64,000 nt of DNA. It comes from Myxococcales bacterium (GTDB taxonomy: Bacteria > Myxococcota_A > Polyangia > Haliangiales > Haliangiaceae). The position numbers and the translations under genes are program-made. Shown piece after piece: positions 43,546 through 52,396 of this stretch. The stretch lies in NCBI GenBank assembly GCA_016717005.1, contig JADJUF010000049.1, forward strand, positions 248,001 to 312,000, read 5' to 3'. Under the pieces are notes generated by a model. That model was not told the DNA's origin. It made no database searches and saw nothing but the letters and a program-made list of their open reading frames with translations. Numbering within the stretch: position 1 is the stretch's first letter; every line of letters begins with the position of its first letter.

Positions 43546-44589
43546 CTATTGCGGGCAGGTGACCGCGACCGCGCCGTCGTGGGGGCTGTCGGCGGTGATC
43601 CCGACGGTGCGGCCCACCAGCGCGCCGGCGGTGATCGGCACCGACACCATCGCCGCGCGCACCCGCCACGCGCCGCGGGCCTCGCCGCGCTGCTCGAGCA
43701 CGAAGGTCGCGCGCAGCCGCAGCGCGATCGGGTGATCGCCGCTGGCGTCGACGTGGACGATCTGCGCCGCCAGGGTCGCGGACGCGACCGCGGTCTGGCG
43801 GCTCGGCCCCAGCGCCAGGCGCATGCCCTCGACGGTGATCGCGCGCGCCTCGAGGCTCTCGGCCAGGCTGAGCCCGAGCCGGGTCGCGCTGCCGCGCACG
43901 ACGTGCAGCGGATCGGGCCACACCGCCAGCGCGTCGGGCGACGCGTCCCAGGTCGCGACCCGGTCGCCGGCGGGCGAGATCGCCTCGGCGATCGCGGCCC
44001 GGGCCGCCTGGGCCTCGGCCTGCCGCTCGATCGCCTCGGGCAGGCGCGCGCCGTCGGGGCCGACCGCGGCGTCGAGCCAGCGCCCCATCGGCTGCGGGTA
44101 GGCCAGGTGCTCGGCCACGAGCGTCCAGCGATCGTTGTCGCGGGCGTAGACCTGGAACACCCGCAGCGGGATGGTCGCGACCCGCCCGCACACCGACAGC
44201 TCGAGCGACGCCTCGTCGTAGGCCCACCCCAGCGTCTCGTCGCTGGCGACGTAGACCTCGAGCGCGCGCGCCACCACCCGCGCGGGGACGCCGCCGACCG
44301 ACGTCACCGGCCAGCGCCGGCTCGGCGCGAGCCCCACGGCCACGTCGTCGGGCCCGACCCCGATCGCCACGAGCCCGACCGCCGGATCGATGATCCCCGC
44401 CGCGGCGGCGGCGTCGAGGCCGGGCCGCAGGTAGCTGGCGCGGACCTCGGCCTCGAGCTCGCGCGCGAGGCGCCCACGGCCGTCGTTGCGATCGGTCAGC
44501 GCCGGATCGACCAGCGCGGTCCGCCGCGAGAGCCGGGCCTGCGGACACCCGGCCGCGACGAGCAGCGCCACCGCGATCAGGCGCCGCAC
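43546..44589 (-). CDS. Uncharacterised lipoprotein
   Basis: 347 aa from GTG 44589, whose codons start a lipoprotein signal (VRRLIAVALLVAAGC); the longer open frame upstream is the shadow of the MocA-like gene. Overlaps that gene's 3' end by 13 bp. A mixed helical/beta protein with segments ALEVYVASDETLGWAYDEASLELSVCGRVATIPLRVFQVYARDNDRWTLVAEHLAYPQPMG, weakly like SnoaL/NTF2-type folds, then a second beta-rich part (RQTAVASATLAAQIVHVDASGDHPIALRLRATFVLEQRG). No catalytic motif recognised. Operonic with the molybdoenzyme maturation genes, though a functional link is not shown. Confidence 0.65.
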   Translation of the reverse strand: MRRLIAVALLVAAGCPQARLSRRTALVDPALTDRNDGRGRLARELEAEVRASYLRPGLDAAAAAGIIDPAVGLVAIGVGPDDVAVGLAPSRRWPVTSVGGVPARVVARALEVYVASDETLGWAYDEASLELSVCGRVATIPLRVFQVYARDNDRWTLVAEHLAYPQPMGRWLDAAVGPDGARLPEAIERQAEAQAARAAIAEAISPAGDRVATWDASPDALAVWPDPLHVVRGSATRLGLSLAESLEARAITVEGMRLALGPSRQTAVASATLAAQIVHVDASGDHPIALRLRATFVLEQRGEARGAWRVRAAMVSVPITAGALVGRTVGITADSPHDGAVAVTCPQ

Positions 44590-45152
44590 GCGGCCTCCGG
44601 TAGGTCGTGGGGATGATCGACGTCGCGCACCACGCCGGGATCGATCACGTCGATCAGCGGGAGCGCGCCGCGCAGCACGCCGCGGGCGCCGTCGGGGTGC
44701 GCGGCGGCCGCCGCCAGCGCCGCGAACCGAGCCCGGCCCACCAGCGGCGGGTGGCCGCGGCGCCCGTCGTGGACCGGCACGCCCTCGCCGCGCGCGCGCA
44801 GCGCCGCCAGCGTCGTCGCGCGCACCCACGGGTGATCGACCGGCCACAGCAGCGCGGCGTCGATCGCCGGCGCCAGCGCGGCGAAGCCGAGCGCGACCGA
44901 CGAGGCCATGCCGCGGGCCGGCGCGGGGTTGACGACGACGGTGGCGCCCAGCGCCGCGGCCGCGGCCGCCACCGCCGCCTGGTGCGGCGGGCCCACGACG
45001 ACGATCACGTCGGCGGGCGCGACGCCGGCCGCGCCGGCGGTCGCGACGATCCGCGCCAGGAAGGTGACGCCGTCGAGCGGCACCAGCGCCTTGGCGACGC
45101 CGCCGAGCCGCGCCCCGGCCCCGGCCGCCAGCACCACCGCGCCGATCCTCAC
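44577..45152 (-). CDS. MocA/MobA-like molybdenum-cofactor nucleotidyltransferase
   Basis: 191 aa from GTG 45152, overlapping the XdhC stop as GTGA. N-terminal GAVVLAAGAGARLGGVAKALVPLDGVTFL is the NTP-binding loop of MobA-like transferases (LAAGxGxRxGxxKxL). Further motifs: VIVVVGPP, NPAPARGMASSV and LLWPVDHPWV (the metal-binding xDHP), GHPPLVGRARFAAL. In the MocA branch this enzyme makes molybdopterin cytosine dinucleotide for xanthine-oxidase-family enzymes; pairing with XdhC supports that. The probable client enzyme is encoded at 57158-59736. Confidence 0.85.
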   Translation of the reverse strand: MRIGAVVLAAGAGARLGGVAKALVPLDGVTFLARIVATAGAAGVAPADVIVVVGPPHQAAVAAAAAALGATVVVNPAPARGMASSVALGFAALAPAIDAALLWPVDHPWVRATTLAALRARGEGVPVHDGRRGHPPLVGRARFAALAAAAAHPDGARGVLRGALPLIDVIDPGVVRDVDHPHDLPEAACGA

Positions 45153-46111
45153 GCGCGCGGCTCCCACGCGCCGACCGCGCGCTCGCCGCGCCGACGCAGC
45201 GCCACCAGCTCGGCCGCGATCGCCACCGCGATCTCGGCCGGGGTCTCGGCGCCGAGATCGAGGCCGACCGGCGCGTGCACGCCGCGCCAGGCCTCGGGCG
45301 CGATGCCCCGCACCGCCAGGCGCTTCTGGAACCGACCGACCTTGCCGCGCGAGCCGATCATGCCGAGGTACCCGAGCGTGCGCGGGATCAGCTCGAGCAT
45401 CAGGCGCTCGTCGACCGCGTGATCGCGGGTCACGACCAGCACGTGATCGTCCTGCCCGAGCCCGCCGAGCGCCGCGGCCACCTGCGCGACGTCGAACGAG
45501 TCGATCACCTGGGCGGCCCCGACCACCGGCGTCGCCAGCGCCCCGGTGTCGTCGTCGTCGCACACGATCACCTCGAAGCCGACGCTGGCCAGCAGCGGCG
45601 CGAGCGTGCGGCCGACGTGGCCGGCCCCGAACACGATCGCGCGCTCGCGCCCGCCGATCCACTCGTGCAGGTGGGCGTCGATCACCCGGGGCGCGCGCTC
45701 GGGCGCGGCCGGCGCCGGCGCGATCGCCAGCGCGCCGTCGGCCACGGCCGTGGTCAGCACCAGCGGCCGCCGGGTCGCGATCGCGTCACGCGCGGCCGCC
45801 AGCGCGGCCCGGCCCGGCCCGGCCGGCGCGATCACCAGCTCCATCCAGCCGCCGCAGCACATCGCCAGATCGCGCACGAGGTGGTGCCGGACCCGGACCG
45901 CCGGCGCGCCCGCGGCCACCGCCCGGGCCGCGGTCGTGACCTCGAGCTCGATGCGCCCGCCGCCGATCGTGTCGAGCGCGGTGCCGTCGTCGAGCACCGC
46001 CATGCGCGCGCCGACGTGGCGCGGCGTCGAGCCGCCGGTGGCGATCACGGTCGCGAGCGCGACCCCGCGCCCGGCATCGAGCGCGGCCAGCACGTCGGCG
46101 AACCAGGACAC
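45149..46111 (-). CDS. XdhC-family molybdoenzyme maturation factor
   Basis: 320 aa, GTG start. N-terminal XdhC/CoxI domain: VALATVIATGGSTPRHVGARMAVLDDGTALDTIGGGRIELEV, then MCCGGWMELVIAP with the conserved CxGGxxEL-like motif. C-terminal Rossmann domain: AIVFGAGHVGRTLAPLLASVGFEVIVCDDDD, LVVTRDHAVDERLML, YLGMIGSRGKVGRFQKRL and PVGLDLGAETPAEIAVAIAAELV. These are signature features of XdhC, which binds and sulphurates the molybdenum cofactor before insertion in xanthine-dehydrogenase-type enzymes. Translationally coupled to the MocA-like gene. Confidence 0.93.
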   Translation of the reverse strand: MSWFADVLAALDAGRGVALATVIATGGSTPRHVGARMAVLDDGTALDTIGGGRIELEVTTAARAVAAGAPAVRVRHHLVRDLAMCCGGWMELVIAPAGPGRAALAAARDAIATRRPLVLTTAVADGALAIAPAPAAPERAPRVIDAHLHEWIGGRERAIVFGAGHVGRTLAPLLASVGFEVIVCDDDDTGALATPVVGAAQVIDSFDVAQVAAALGGLGQDDHVLVVTRDHAVDERLMLELIPRTLGYLGMIGSRGKVGRFQKRLAVRGIAPEAWRGVHAPVGLDLGAETPAEIAVAIAAELVALRRRGERAVGAWEPRA

Positions 46112-46200
46112 CCTGGCAGCCTAGCGCGGAAACCACCGGCGCAGCGCCGCCCGGCCGGCGATGGCGGACTGGGTGCGCGCCTCGTGGGGGCTCTGGTAGC

Positions 46201-47358
46201 ATGCGGGCCATGGTCGACGAGGTCCGCGTCATCGCGACCAACAACGTCGAGGTCTACCGCCTCCTGACGTCGCCGCCGCTGGCCCGGGCCGGGATCACCT
46301 GGCGCATCGTCGCCGACTGCGCGCAGCTCCTCGACGCCGTCCGGGCCGCGCCGCCGGCGATCGCGATCGTCGACGCCGAGCTGGCCGGCGGCGACGGCTT
46401 CGCCGCGTGCCGCGCGATCAAGGACGATCCGGCGCTCGCGGCCGTGAAGGTCGCGATCGTGATCGCCCCCGGCGGGCTCGATCGGACCGCGACCCTGGCG
46501 CTGGCCGCGTCGGGCTGCGACGAGGTGCTGGCGCCGCCGCTGTCGTTCGACGACTTCTGCACGCACCTGTCGCGGCTGTCGCCGGTGCCGGTCCGACGCG
46601 ATCGACGGATCACGACCCACCTCGAGGTCGAGCTGACCGAGCCCACGGTCGCGGCCGTCATCGCCAACGTCGGCGCCGGCGGAGTCGGCCTGCGCCTGGC
46701 CGCGCCGCTCGAGGTCGGCGCGCTCGCGACCCTGCGGCTGCGCGCCGGCGACGCCGTCGGGCCCGACACGGTCGCCCGCGTGGCGTGGTGCCGCCCCATC
46801 GCCGGTGACCCCGATGGTGGCCACGCCGCCGGGCTGGCCTGGGAGGGCGAGCCGCCGCTGCGCACCCGCCTGCTGCTCGAGCAGGTGGCGCTGTTCGACC
46901 ACGAGGTCGTCGAGCCGGACGGCGCGCTGGTCCGGCTCCACGGCGACTTCACCGAGATGACGCGGTTCGACGCGCTGGCCGAGCGCCTGGCCGGGGCCCG
47001 CGCGATCGAGTTCGACCTCGCGGCGGTCCGCTACATCAGCTCGGCCGGCGTGCGGGCGTGGTGCGAGCTGCTCGGCGGGCTCGGCGACGCCCGCCTGACC
47101 TTCCGCCACTGCTCGACCGCGTTCATCACCCAGGCCGCGATGGTGCCGCTGGTGCTCGCCGGCGGCGTCGTCCGCTCGCTGGTCGCACCCTACTACTGTG
47201 ACGCGTGCGGCCACGACGACGAGCGCCTGCTCGAGGTCGGCGCGATCGCGCGCGACGGCGAGCGGCTGATCGCGCCGCGGCTGGCGTGCGCGCGCTGCGG
47301 CGCCGCCAGCGACCTCGACGACCTGCCCGACCGGTACTTCGCGTTCATGGCCCTGTGA
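46201..47358 (+). CDS. Pseudo-receiver / PilZ-like / STAS-like / zinc-ribbon regulatory protein
   Basis: 385 aa from ATG 46201 (ATG 46210 also possible). Residues about 5-115 look like a response-regulator receiver (IAIVDAELAGGDGFAACRAIKDDP holds the phospho-Asp position), but the N-terminal acidic pair is TNN and the usual KP is APP, so it is likely not phosphorylated in the normal way. Residues about 125-230 are PilZ-like beta-barrel (VIANVGAGGVGLRLAAPLEVGALATLRLR). Residues about 240-335 resemble STAS/anti-sigma antagonist domains (IEFDLAAVRYISSAGVRAWCELLG). The end is a zinc ribbon (YYCDACG ... LACARCGAA). A signalling integrator without a DNA-binding domain. This combination is unfamiliar to me. 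Confidence 0.7.
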   Translation: MRAMVDEVRVIATNNVEVYRLLTSPPLARAGITWRIVADCAQLLDAVRAAPPAIAIVDAELAGGDGFAACRAIKDDPALAAVKVAIVIAPGGLDRTATLALAASGCDEVLAPPLSFDDFCTHLSRLSPVPVRRDRRITTHLEVELTEPTVAAVIANVGAGGVGLRLAAPLEVGALATLRLRAGDAVGPDTVARVAWCRPIAGDPDGGHAAGLAWEGEPPLRTRLLLEQVALFDHEVVEPDGALVRLHGDFTEMTRFDALAERLAGARAIEFDLAAVRYISSAGVRAWCELLGGLGDARLTFRHCSTAFITQAAMVPLVLAGGVVRSLVAPYYCDACGHDDERLLEVGAIARDGERLIAPRLACARCGAASDLDDLPDRYFAFMAL

Positions 47359-47460
47359 TCGGCGCCGCGCGGCGGCGACGCCGCGGTCGCGCGGGCGCGG
47401 TCAGGGCCTGTTGGCGCCGCCGGGTTGGCGCGCCGGCGCCCGCGGTCGAAGCTCGCGCCC
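47359..47460. other. Intergenic region before the DUF1501 gene
   Basis: 102 bp, GC-rich, no clear promoter or terminator. An in-frame start at 47425 lies here but would add 12 Arg-rich residues before the Tat signal, so I place the gene start at 47461. Confidence 0.35.
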
Positions 47461-48978
47461 GTGCAGCGACGCAACTTCCTCCGCGGCTCGGCCGCGCTCG
47501 GCGCCGCGGTGGTGGTCGGGCGCTACTTCCAGGGCACCAGCTGGGCCGCGCCGTTCGGCGAGGCGCCGGATCGCGCCGCCTCGGTGGTGCTGCCCGAGGC
47601 CCGCCGCGCCCGGCGCGTGCTCGAGGTGTTCCTCTACGGTGGCCTGTCGCCGTGGGAGACGCTGTACTTCGTGCGCGGCTACGGCCGCCCGACCGACCCG
47701 ACCTACCCCGACCAGCAGTACTACGCCCTCGACAACAGCGCCGCCAACGCCGCGTGCGGCCTGCCCAGCGGCGGCGCGCTCGGCCAGTTCTTCGCGCGCG
47801 ACGCCGCCGGCGCCGACGTCGAGCTCGGGCCGTTCGCGCGCCGGCTGTGGCCGCGGACCGATCTGCTCGAGCGCATGCGCATCATCGTCCAGGCCCACCG
47901 CCTCGAGCCGCACGAGGCCGCGGTGCCCCAGGCGCTGACCGGGCGCCCGGTCGGCCAGCCGGCCGCGGCCGGCCTCGGCAGCCACATCCAGCGGTTCTTC
48001 GTCGAGCGCGACGGCGGCGGCCGCGCGTCGCCGTGGTCGTACCTGTTCGCGACCGGCGGGATCTCGGGCGACAACGTCTCGGCGGCGGCCTCGACCGGCC
48101 TGCACCCCGGCAGCGCGCGCCCCTTGGCGATCAAGCTCGACAACGCCGCCACCTTCGCGCGCATGCTCGATCGCACGACCGTCACCGACGCCGGCGCCCC
48201 GGCCTACGACGCGCTGACCGGCGTGTACCTGCAGCAGTACCAGCAGCGCCTGACCTGGCCCGGCCAGGGCCCGGTGCGCTCGACCCGGTTCGCCGACACC
48301 GCCGTGGCGGCCGGCACCGTCGGCAAGTACCAGGCGCTGCAGCAGGTGCTGGCGCCCGAGCTGTTCATGGCCCGGGGCGGCAGCGCGTGCGGCTCGTCGA
48401 CGCCGGTCGATCTGCCGGGCATGAGCCTCGAGGCCGCGCGCGCGCTGCTCACCCACCCGACCGAGCCGGCCCGGTACGTGTGCGTCAGCGACGTCGGCCT
48501 GTCCGAGGCGGTCGGCGGCGGCGGCTACGACACCCACCAGCGCCACGCCCGCGACACCTCGCGCAACTTCGACAACCTGCTGCGCTCGCTGACCGCGATC
48601 ATCAACGGGCCGGGCGAGGCCGACCCGCGCAAGCTGTCGCTCGACGACACGCTGATCATCCTCAACACCGAGTTCGGGCGCACGCCGACGCCGCAGGAGG
48701 GCGGCGACGGCCGCAACCACCACCCGTACGGCTACGTCACCGCGTTCCTGGGCGCGACGATCACGCCGGCCGAGCGCGGCGTGTTCGGCGCGATCGGCCC
48801 CGACGGCCGCGCGACGACGGCCGCGACCCCGGCCGAGAACCGCATCGCCGCGCTGCTGGCGATGGGCATCTGGCCGTTCGCGCAGGAGGCGTTCGCGGTG
48901 TCCGACGTGCCCGACGCGATCTCCGAGGAGGACGCCGCCCGGCGCGCCACGGCCCGGGTGCTGGGGGTGACGCTGTGA
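47461..48978 (+). CDS. Tat-exported DUF1501 (sulfatase-like fold) protein
   Basis: 505 aa from GTG 47461. Twin-arginine signal QRRNFLRGSAALGAAVVVG. Body matches DUF1501: RVLEVFLYGGLSPWETLYFV, MRIIVQAHRLEPHEAAVPQALTG, VGLSEAVGGGGYDTHQRHARDTSRNFDNLLRSLTAII and DDTLIILNTEFGRTPTPQEGGDGRNHHPYGYVTAFLG. The last two segments hold conserved Asp, His, Glu and Asn-His-His residues reminiscent of alkaline-phosphatase-like metal ligands. DUF1501 genes are usually paired with a large secreted DUF1549/DUF1800-type partner, as here (GTGA overlap with the next gene). Biochemical activity is unknown. Confidence 0.88.
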   Translation: MQRRNFLRGSAALGAAVVVGRYFQGTSWAAPFGEAPDRAASVVLPEARRARRVLEVFLYGGLSPWETLYFVRGYGRPTDPTYPDQQYYALDNSAANAACGLPSGGALGQFFARDAAGADVELGPFARRLWPRTDLLERMRIIVQAHRLEPHEAAVPQALTGRPVGQPAAAGLGSHIQRFFVERDGGGRASPWSYLFATGGISGDNVSAAASTGLHPGSARPLAIKLDNAATFARMLDRTTVTDAGAPAYDALTGVYLQQYQQRLTWPGQGPVRSTRFADTAVAAGTVGKYQALQQVLAPELFMARGGSACGSSTPVDLPGMSLEAARALLTHPTEPARYVCVSDVGLSEAVGGGGYDTHQRHARDTSRNFDNLLRSLTAIINGPGEADPRKLSLDDTLIILNTEFGRTPTPQEGGDGRNHHPYGYVTAFLGATITPAERGVFGAIGPDGRATTAATPAENRIAALLAMGIWPFAQEAFAVSDVPDAISEEDAARRATARVLGVTL

Positions 48979-51081
48979 CCCGCGCCGTCGCCCACGCCGC
49001 GCTGGCGGCGGTGATCACCCTGGCCGCGTGCGGCGGCGACGACGGCCCCGGCCCCGATCCCGGCCAGCTCGACTGGCGCGAGTGCGACAGCACCGCCGAG
49101 GGGTTCGTGCGCGACGCGACGCTCGCGCTGCTGGGCCGCCGCCCGACCTCGCAGCATGAGGTCGACGCGTTCGCGGCGCTCTACCGCGCCGCCGAGGACG
49201 CGGTCGCCGCCGATCCGACCGCGCCGCCGCCGCGGGCCGTGGTCGCGCGCGCGCTCCTGGCCGGCCCCGAGCGCGGCCCCCGCTGGACCGCGCACGTGAT
49301 GGACGCGCTGCGGGTCGCGCGCGTCGACGATCAGTCGCTGGCCGGGTGCTGGGGCGAGGCCCGACGCACCACGATCGATCCGGCCCTGGCCGAGTTCGTC
49401 CGCGACAACCCCGCCGGCAGCACCGCGCCCGCCGCGTTCTCGATGCTCGACCTGGCGCAGAGCGCGATCGCCCTCGACGATCTCACGCCGATCTACCGCG
49501 CTCACCTGTTCGCGCTGGTCGGCCAGCCGCTGATCGCCGCGAACGTGCCGCCGCTCGAGGCCGAGCTGGCCCGCCGCGCCGACGTCGGCGCGACCTTCGA
49601 CGCCACCTACCTCAACCGCGACCTCGTGTGCCTGGGCTGCCACAACAGCGAGGCCTCGGTCACCGACGCCGACGATCCCGGGCTCGATCGCCACTGGCCG
49701 CTGCCGGGCCTGGTCGATCGCGCGCTGTTCGGCAACTCGTTCGGCATCGGCGAGCCGGTCGCGCACGCGCCGTTCCGCGTCGACGGCTTCGTGATCGAGA
49801 CCGGCCGCTGGCAGCCGTGGGGCATGACCCGCGCCTGCGGCGACTTCGCCGACCCCGCCACCGTCGGCCCGGACCCGGCCGGGATCGCCGGACACCTCGG
49901 CTCGCTCACCGGCGACCGCCTGACCGTCCGCGATCTCGAGGCCGCGCTGGCCCGCGGCTTCGCGGCGCTGCGCGCCGGCGGCCTGACGATCGCCGCCGAC
50001 GGCACGATCGCCGATCCCGACGCCGCGCTGGCGTACATGGTCGCGACCTCGATCGTCGAGTCGGCCTGGCGCGAGATCATCGGCACCCCGCTGACGATCG
50101 CCAACTACTTCCCGCGCAACCAGGCCGCGCGCGATCTGCTGCAGGAGCTGACCGACGGCTTCGTCGCCAGCGGCTTCTCGCTCGATCACCTGCTGGTCGC
50201 GATCGTCAGCACCGACTACTTCAGCCGGCTGCCGCCGAGCGCCGGCTGCAGCGTCGGCCCGTACCCGTACCCGGCCGTCTACGACCCGTGGGTGATCGCC
50301 GATCCCGATCCGGCCCGCCACGGCAACGGCCCCGGCGACGCGGTGACGCCGGTGTCGGCGCGCACGCTGCTGTCGGCGGCCTACGCCGCGCTGGGCTGGC
50401 CCGCGCCCGCGACCGAGGCGTTCCCGGTGGACGAGGAGGCGTGCGCGCCGCTGGCGTGCGGCGACCTGCAGAGCTACTGCAACTTCGCCGACGCCTGCTG
50501 CGTCACCTACGAGGCGGTCTGCCGCGGCACGGTCGATCCGGCGGTGCTCGACGAGATGCCGTTCCAGCGGGCGATCGGCGCGTTCCTCAAGCTCGGCGAG
50601 CGCGGCTTCCGCGGCCTCGACTTCCAGGCCCGGCTGGCGTGGGAGGATCGGTTCGGCACCTGCCGCAAGCCGACGCGCGTGACCGTCGACGACTTCGTCG
50701 ATCGGGCGGTCGCCGCCGGCCAGGCCGCGCCCGGCGCCACGGTCGCCGACGTGGTCCTCGTCCTCAAGGATCGGCTGGTCGGCGAGGCGTCGATCGAGCC
50801 GACCGCCGAGGCCCCGGCCCTGGCCGCGGTGCTCGGCAGCGCGCTGGACGCCCCGGCCGCCGCCTCGACCGTCGACGGCGCTGCGCCGGCTGTGCGGCGT
50901 GCTGGTGTCGTCGCCGCAGTTCGTGCTGCAGGGCCTGGCCGGCGCCGGCGGCCCGGCCCCGACGCTGGTAGTCGACGACGACACCTTCGCCAGCGCGTGC
51001 GCGCGCATCGCCGCCGCGCCGCCGCCGGGCTGGGCGGTCACCTGCGCCGCCGACGCGCTGACCGCGACCCGGGCGCCGTAG
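48975..51081 (+). CDS. Secreted lipoprotein partner of DUF1501 (DUF1549/cytochrome-like), single-base frameshift near the 3' end
   Basis: About 701 aa when corrected. GTG start overlapping the DUF1501 stop; lipobox VITLAACGG. One haem-c-like motif in YLNRDLVCLGCHNSEASV (CxxCH). Other features: EGFVRDATLALLGRRPTSQHEVDAF, IVESAWREIIGTPLTIANYFPRNQAARDLLQELTDGFVASGFSLDHLLVAIVSTDYF, typical of DUF1549/1800-like proteins that precede or follow DUF1501. Near 50876 an extra G breaks the frame; dropping it gives TVDALRRLCGVLVSSPQFVLQGLAG and a stop at 51081. The 3' end is tandemly duplicated (see 51014-51150). Haem attachment needs a Ccm system outside this window. Confidence 0.78.
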
Positions 51082-51150
51082 CCGCGCCGCCGCCGGGCTG
51101 GACGTCACCTGCGCCGCCGACGCGCTGACCGCGACGCGGGCGCCGCTGAC
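51014..51150 (+). repeat. Tandem duplication of the 3' end of the DUF1501-partner gene
   Basis: About 68 bp, from GCCGCGCCGCCGCCGGGCTG to the stop, is repeated immediately downstream (second copy about 51082-51150). The copies differ at a few positions, mainly GGGCGGTCACC against GGACGTCACC. In copy 2 one frame still reads LDVTCAADALTATRAP, matching WAVTCAADALTATRAP of copy 1, so copy 2 is a non-coding relic after the first stop. Confidence 0.75.
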
Positions 51151-51152
51151 GT

Positions 51153-51332
51153 AGGGCCCGCGCGTGAACAAGTCGATCGAGGATCGCGGACGAGGCGCCC
51201 GGATGGCAAGGCGACGGCGAGGACCGGAGGGGAGCGTCCTCGTTGGACGTGACCCGAGGACCGGAGCCGGCAACACAGCCAGCCGGGATGGATCGGCCGC
51301 GAGACCGACCGAGTTGTTCACGCGTGGGCCCT
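51153..51332. repeat. 180-bp element bounded by 19-bp inverted repeats, with an internal hairpin
   Basis: Ends AGGGCCCGCGCGTGAACAA (51153-51171) and its near-exact inverse (51314-51332, one mismatch). Inside, GAGGACCGGAG occurs twice (51219-51229, 51256-51266) on either side of a small hairpin CGTCC-TCGTT-GGACG (51235-51249). No coding sequence. The right arm touches the stop codon of the HAD gene. It could be a MITE-like or REP-like repeat, a structured RNA, or a two-way terminator for the converging genes. Confidence 0.65.
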
Positions 51333-52111
51333 TAGCCGCGCGCGACGGCGAGCACGTGCTCGACGACCTCGCGCAGGCCGGCGCCCTCGGCCCGCTCGCT
51401 GACGTAGGCCGGCTTGAACGCCAGCTCGTCCCAGCACGCGCGCACGTTGGCCACGCCGATCGACTTGGGGAAGCCGCCGAACATCGGCGCGTCGTTGAGC
51501 GCGTCGCCGACGAAGGCGTAGCCGTCGAGGTCGTTGCCGTCGCCCTTGAGCACCTGGCGGATGACCGTGACGCACGCCGACAGCTTGTCGAAGTGCGGCG
51601 GCCCGAAGTTGACGTGGACGCTCGAGCGCGACGCGGTGAAGCCGGCCTTGCGGATCATCCCGACCACCCGGTCGGCGTCGGCCACGGACAGCGCCGCCTC
51701 CTCGTTCCAGTCGATCGCCAGATCGACCTCGCGGTACTTCGAGTCGCTCGACAGCCGCGCGCCCGGCACCTGGGCCGCGACGTCGGCGTACAGGTCGAGC
51801 ATGCGCCGCCGCCACTCGGGCAGCGAGTTGGCGGGCACGCCGTAGAGCCGGCGCAGCCGCTTGCCCTCACGGATCCACGTCACGCCACCGTTCTCGGTGA
51901 CGACCGCGGCCACGCCGGCCACGCTCATGAACGCCTGGCCCCAGCCGGCCGGCCGGCCGGTGACCAGGACCACCGGGACCCCGGCGTCACCGAGCTCCTC
52001 GAGCGCGGTGTAGGTCGACGCCTCGATGCGGCCCGCGGTCGTGAGCGTGCCGTCGATGTCGGAGAACAGCGCGCGGATCGGCCCGCGCAGATCGGTGAGG
52101 GGCAGCGCCAT
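51332..52111 (-). CDS. HAD-superfamily hydrolase (class IIB, Cof/mannosyl-phosphoglycerate-phosphatase-like)
   Basis: 259 aa, ATG start. Motif I RALFSDIDGTLTTAG (nucleophile Asp and DxDGT), motif II VVLVTGRPAGWG, motif III Lys in HFDKLSACVTVIRQVLKG, motif IV FVGDALNDAPMF (GDxxND). ENGGVTWI and the cap region REVDLAIDWNEEAAL fit class IIB, as in mannosyl-3-phosphoglycerate phosphatase, sucrose phosphatase and Cof proteins. Substrate not assigned; all catalytic positions are intact. The stop codon lies in the right arm of the inverted-repeat element. Confidence 0.9.
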   Translation of the reverse strand: MALPLTDLRGPIRALFSDIDGTLTTAGRIEASTYTALEELGDAGVPVVLVTGRPAGWGQAFMSVAGVAAVVTENGGVTWIREGKRLRRLYGVPANSLPEWRRRMLDLYADVAAQVPGARLSSDSKYREVDLAIDWNEEAALSVADADRVVGMIRKAGFTASRSSVHVNFGPPHFDKLSACVTVIRQVLKGDGNDLDGYAFVGDALNDAPMFGGFPKSIGVANVRACWDELAFKPAYVSERAEGAGLREVVEHVLAVARG

Positions 52112-52159
52112 CGCGGCGCTCTATAGCACAGCGTGCCCGACGCCCAAGCTCGACGCGGG

Positions 52160-52396
52160 TCAGGCGATCAGCTTGAGGCGCTCGCCGCTGAGCGCCTCGG
52201 CCACCGGCCGCGCCAGCGAGCGGGTCCGCTGGCGGCCCAGCCACTCGTCGAGGTCGGGCAGGTTCATGCGGACGATGCCGCCGACCTTGAAGATCGGGAG
52301 CGGATCGGCGCCGCGCTGGGCCATGTAACGGCACCAGCGCTCCGATCGCCCGAGGGTCGACGCGATGCTCTTCCAGGTCTCGACGTACGTGCTCAT
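52160..52396 (-). CDS. Small helix-turn-helix (excisionase/MerR-like) DNA-binding protein
   Basis: 78 aa from ATG 52396, with a strong Shine-Dalgarno (GGGAGG) 9 bp upstream. TWKSIASTLGRSERWCRYMAQRGADPLPIFKVGGIVRMNLPDLDEWLGRQ has the AlpA/Xis-type winged-helix pattern: helix-turn-helix followed by a wing and a DLDEWL helix. Such proteins act as small regulators or recombination directionality factors. No integrase or phage genes are near, so a regulatory role is more likely. It is separated from the HAD gene by 48 bp and diverges from the S55 protease gene. Confidence 0.75.
   Translation of the reverse strand: MSTYVETWKSIASTLGRSERWCRYMAQRGADPLPIFKVGGIVRMNLPDLDEWLGRQRTRSLARPVAEALSGERLKLIA

Noticed and set aside
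51153..52396. Prophage or integrative element, from the inverted repeats plus small Xis-like HTH gene
   Set aside because: No integrase, transposase, tRNA att site or phage genes nearby; the HTH protein is more likely a local regulator.
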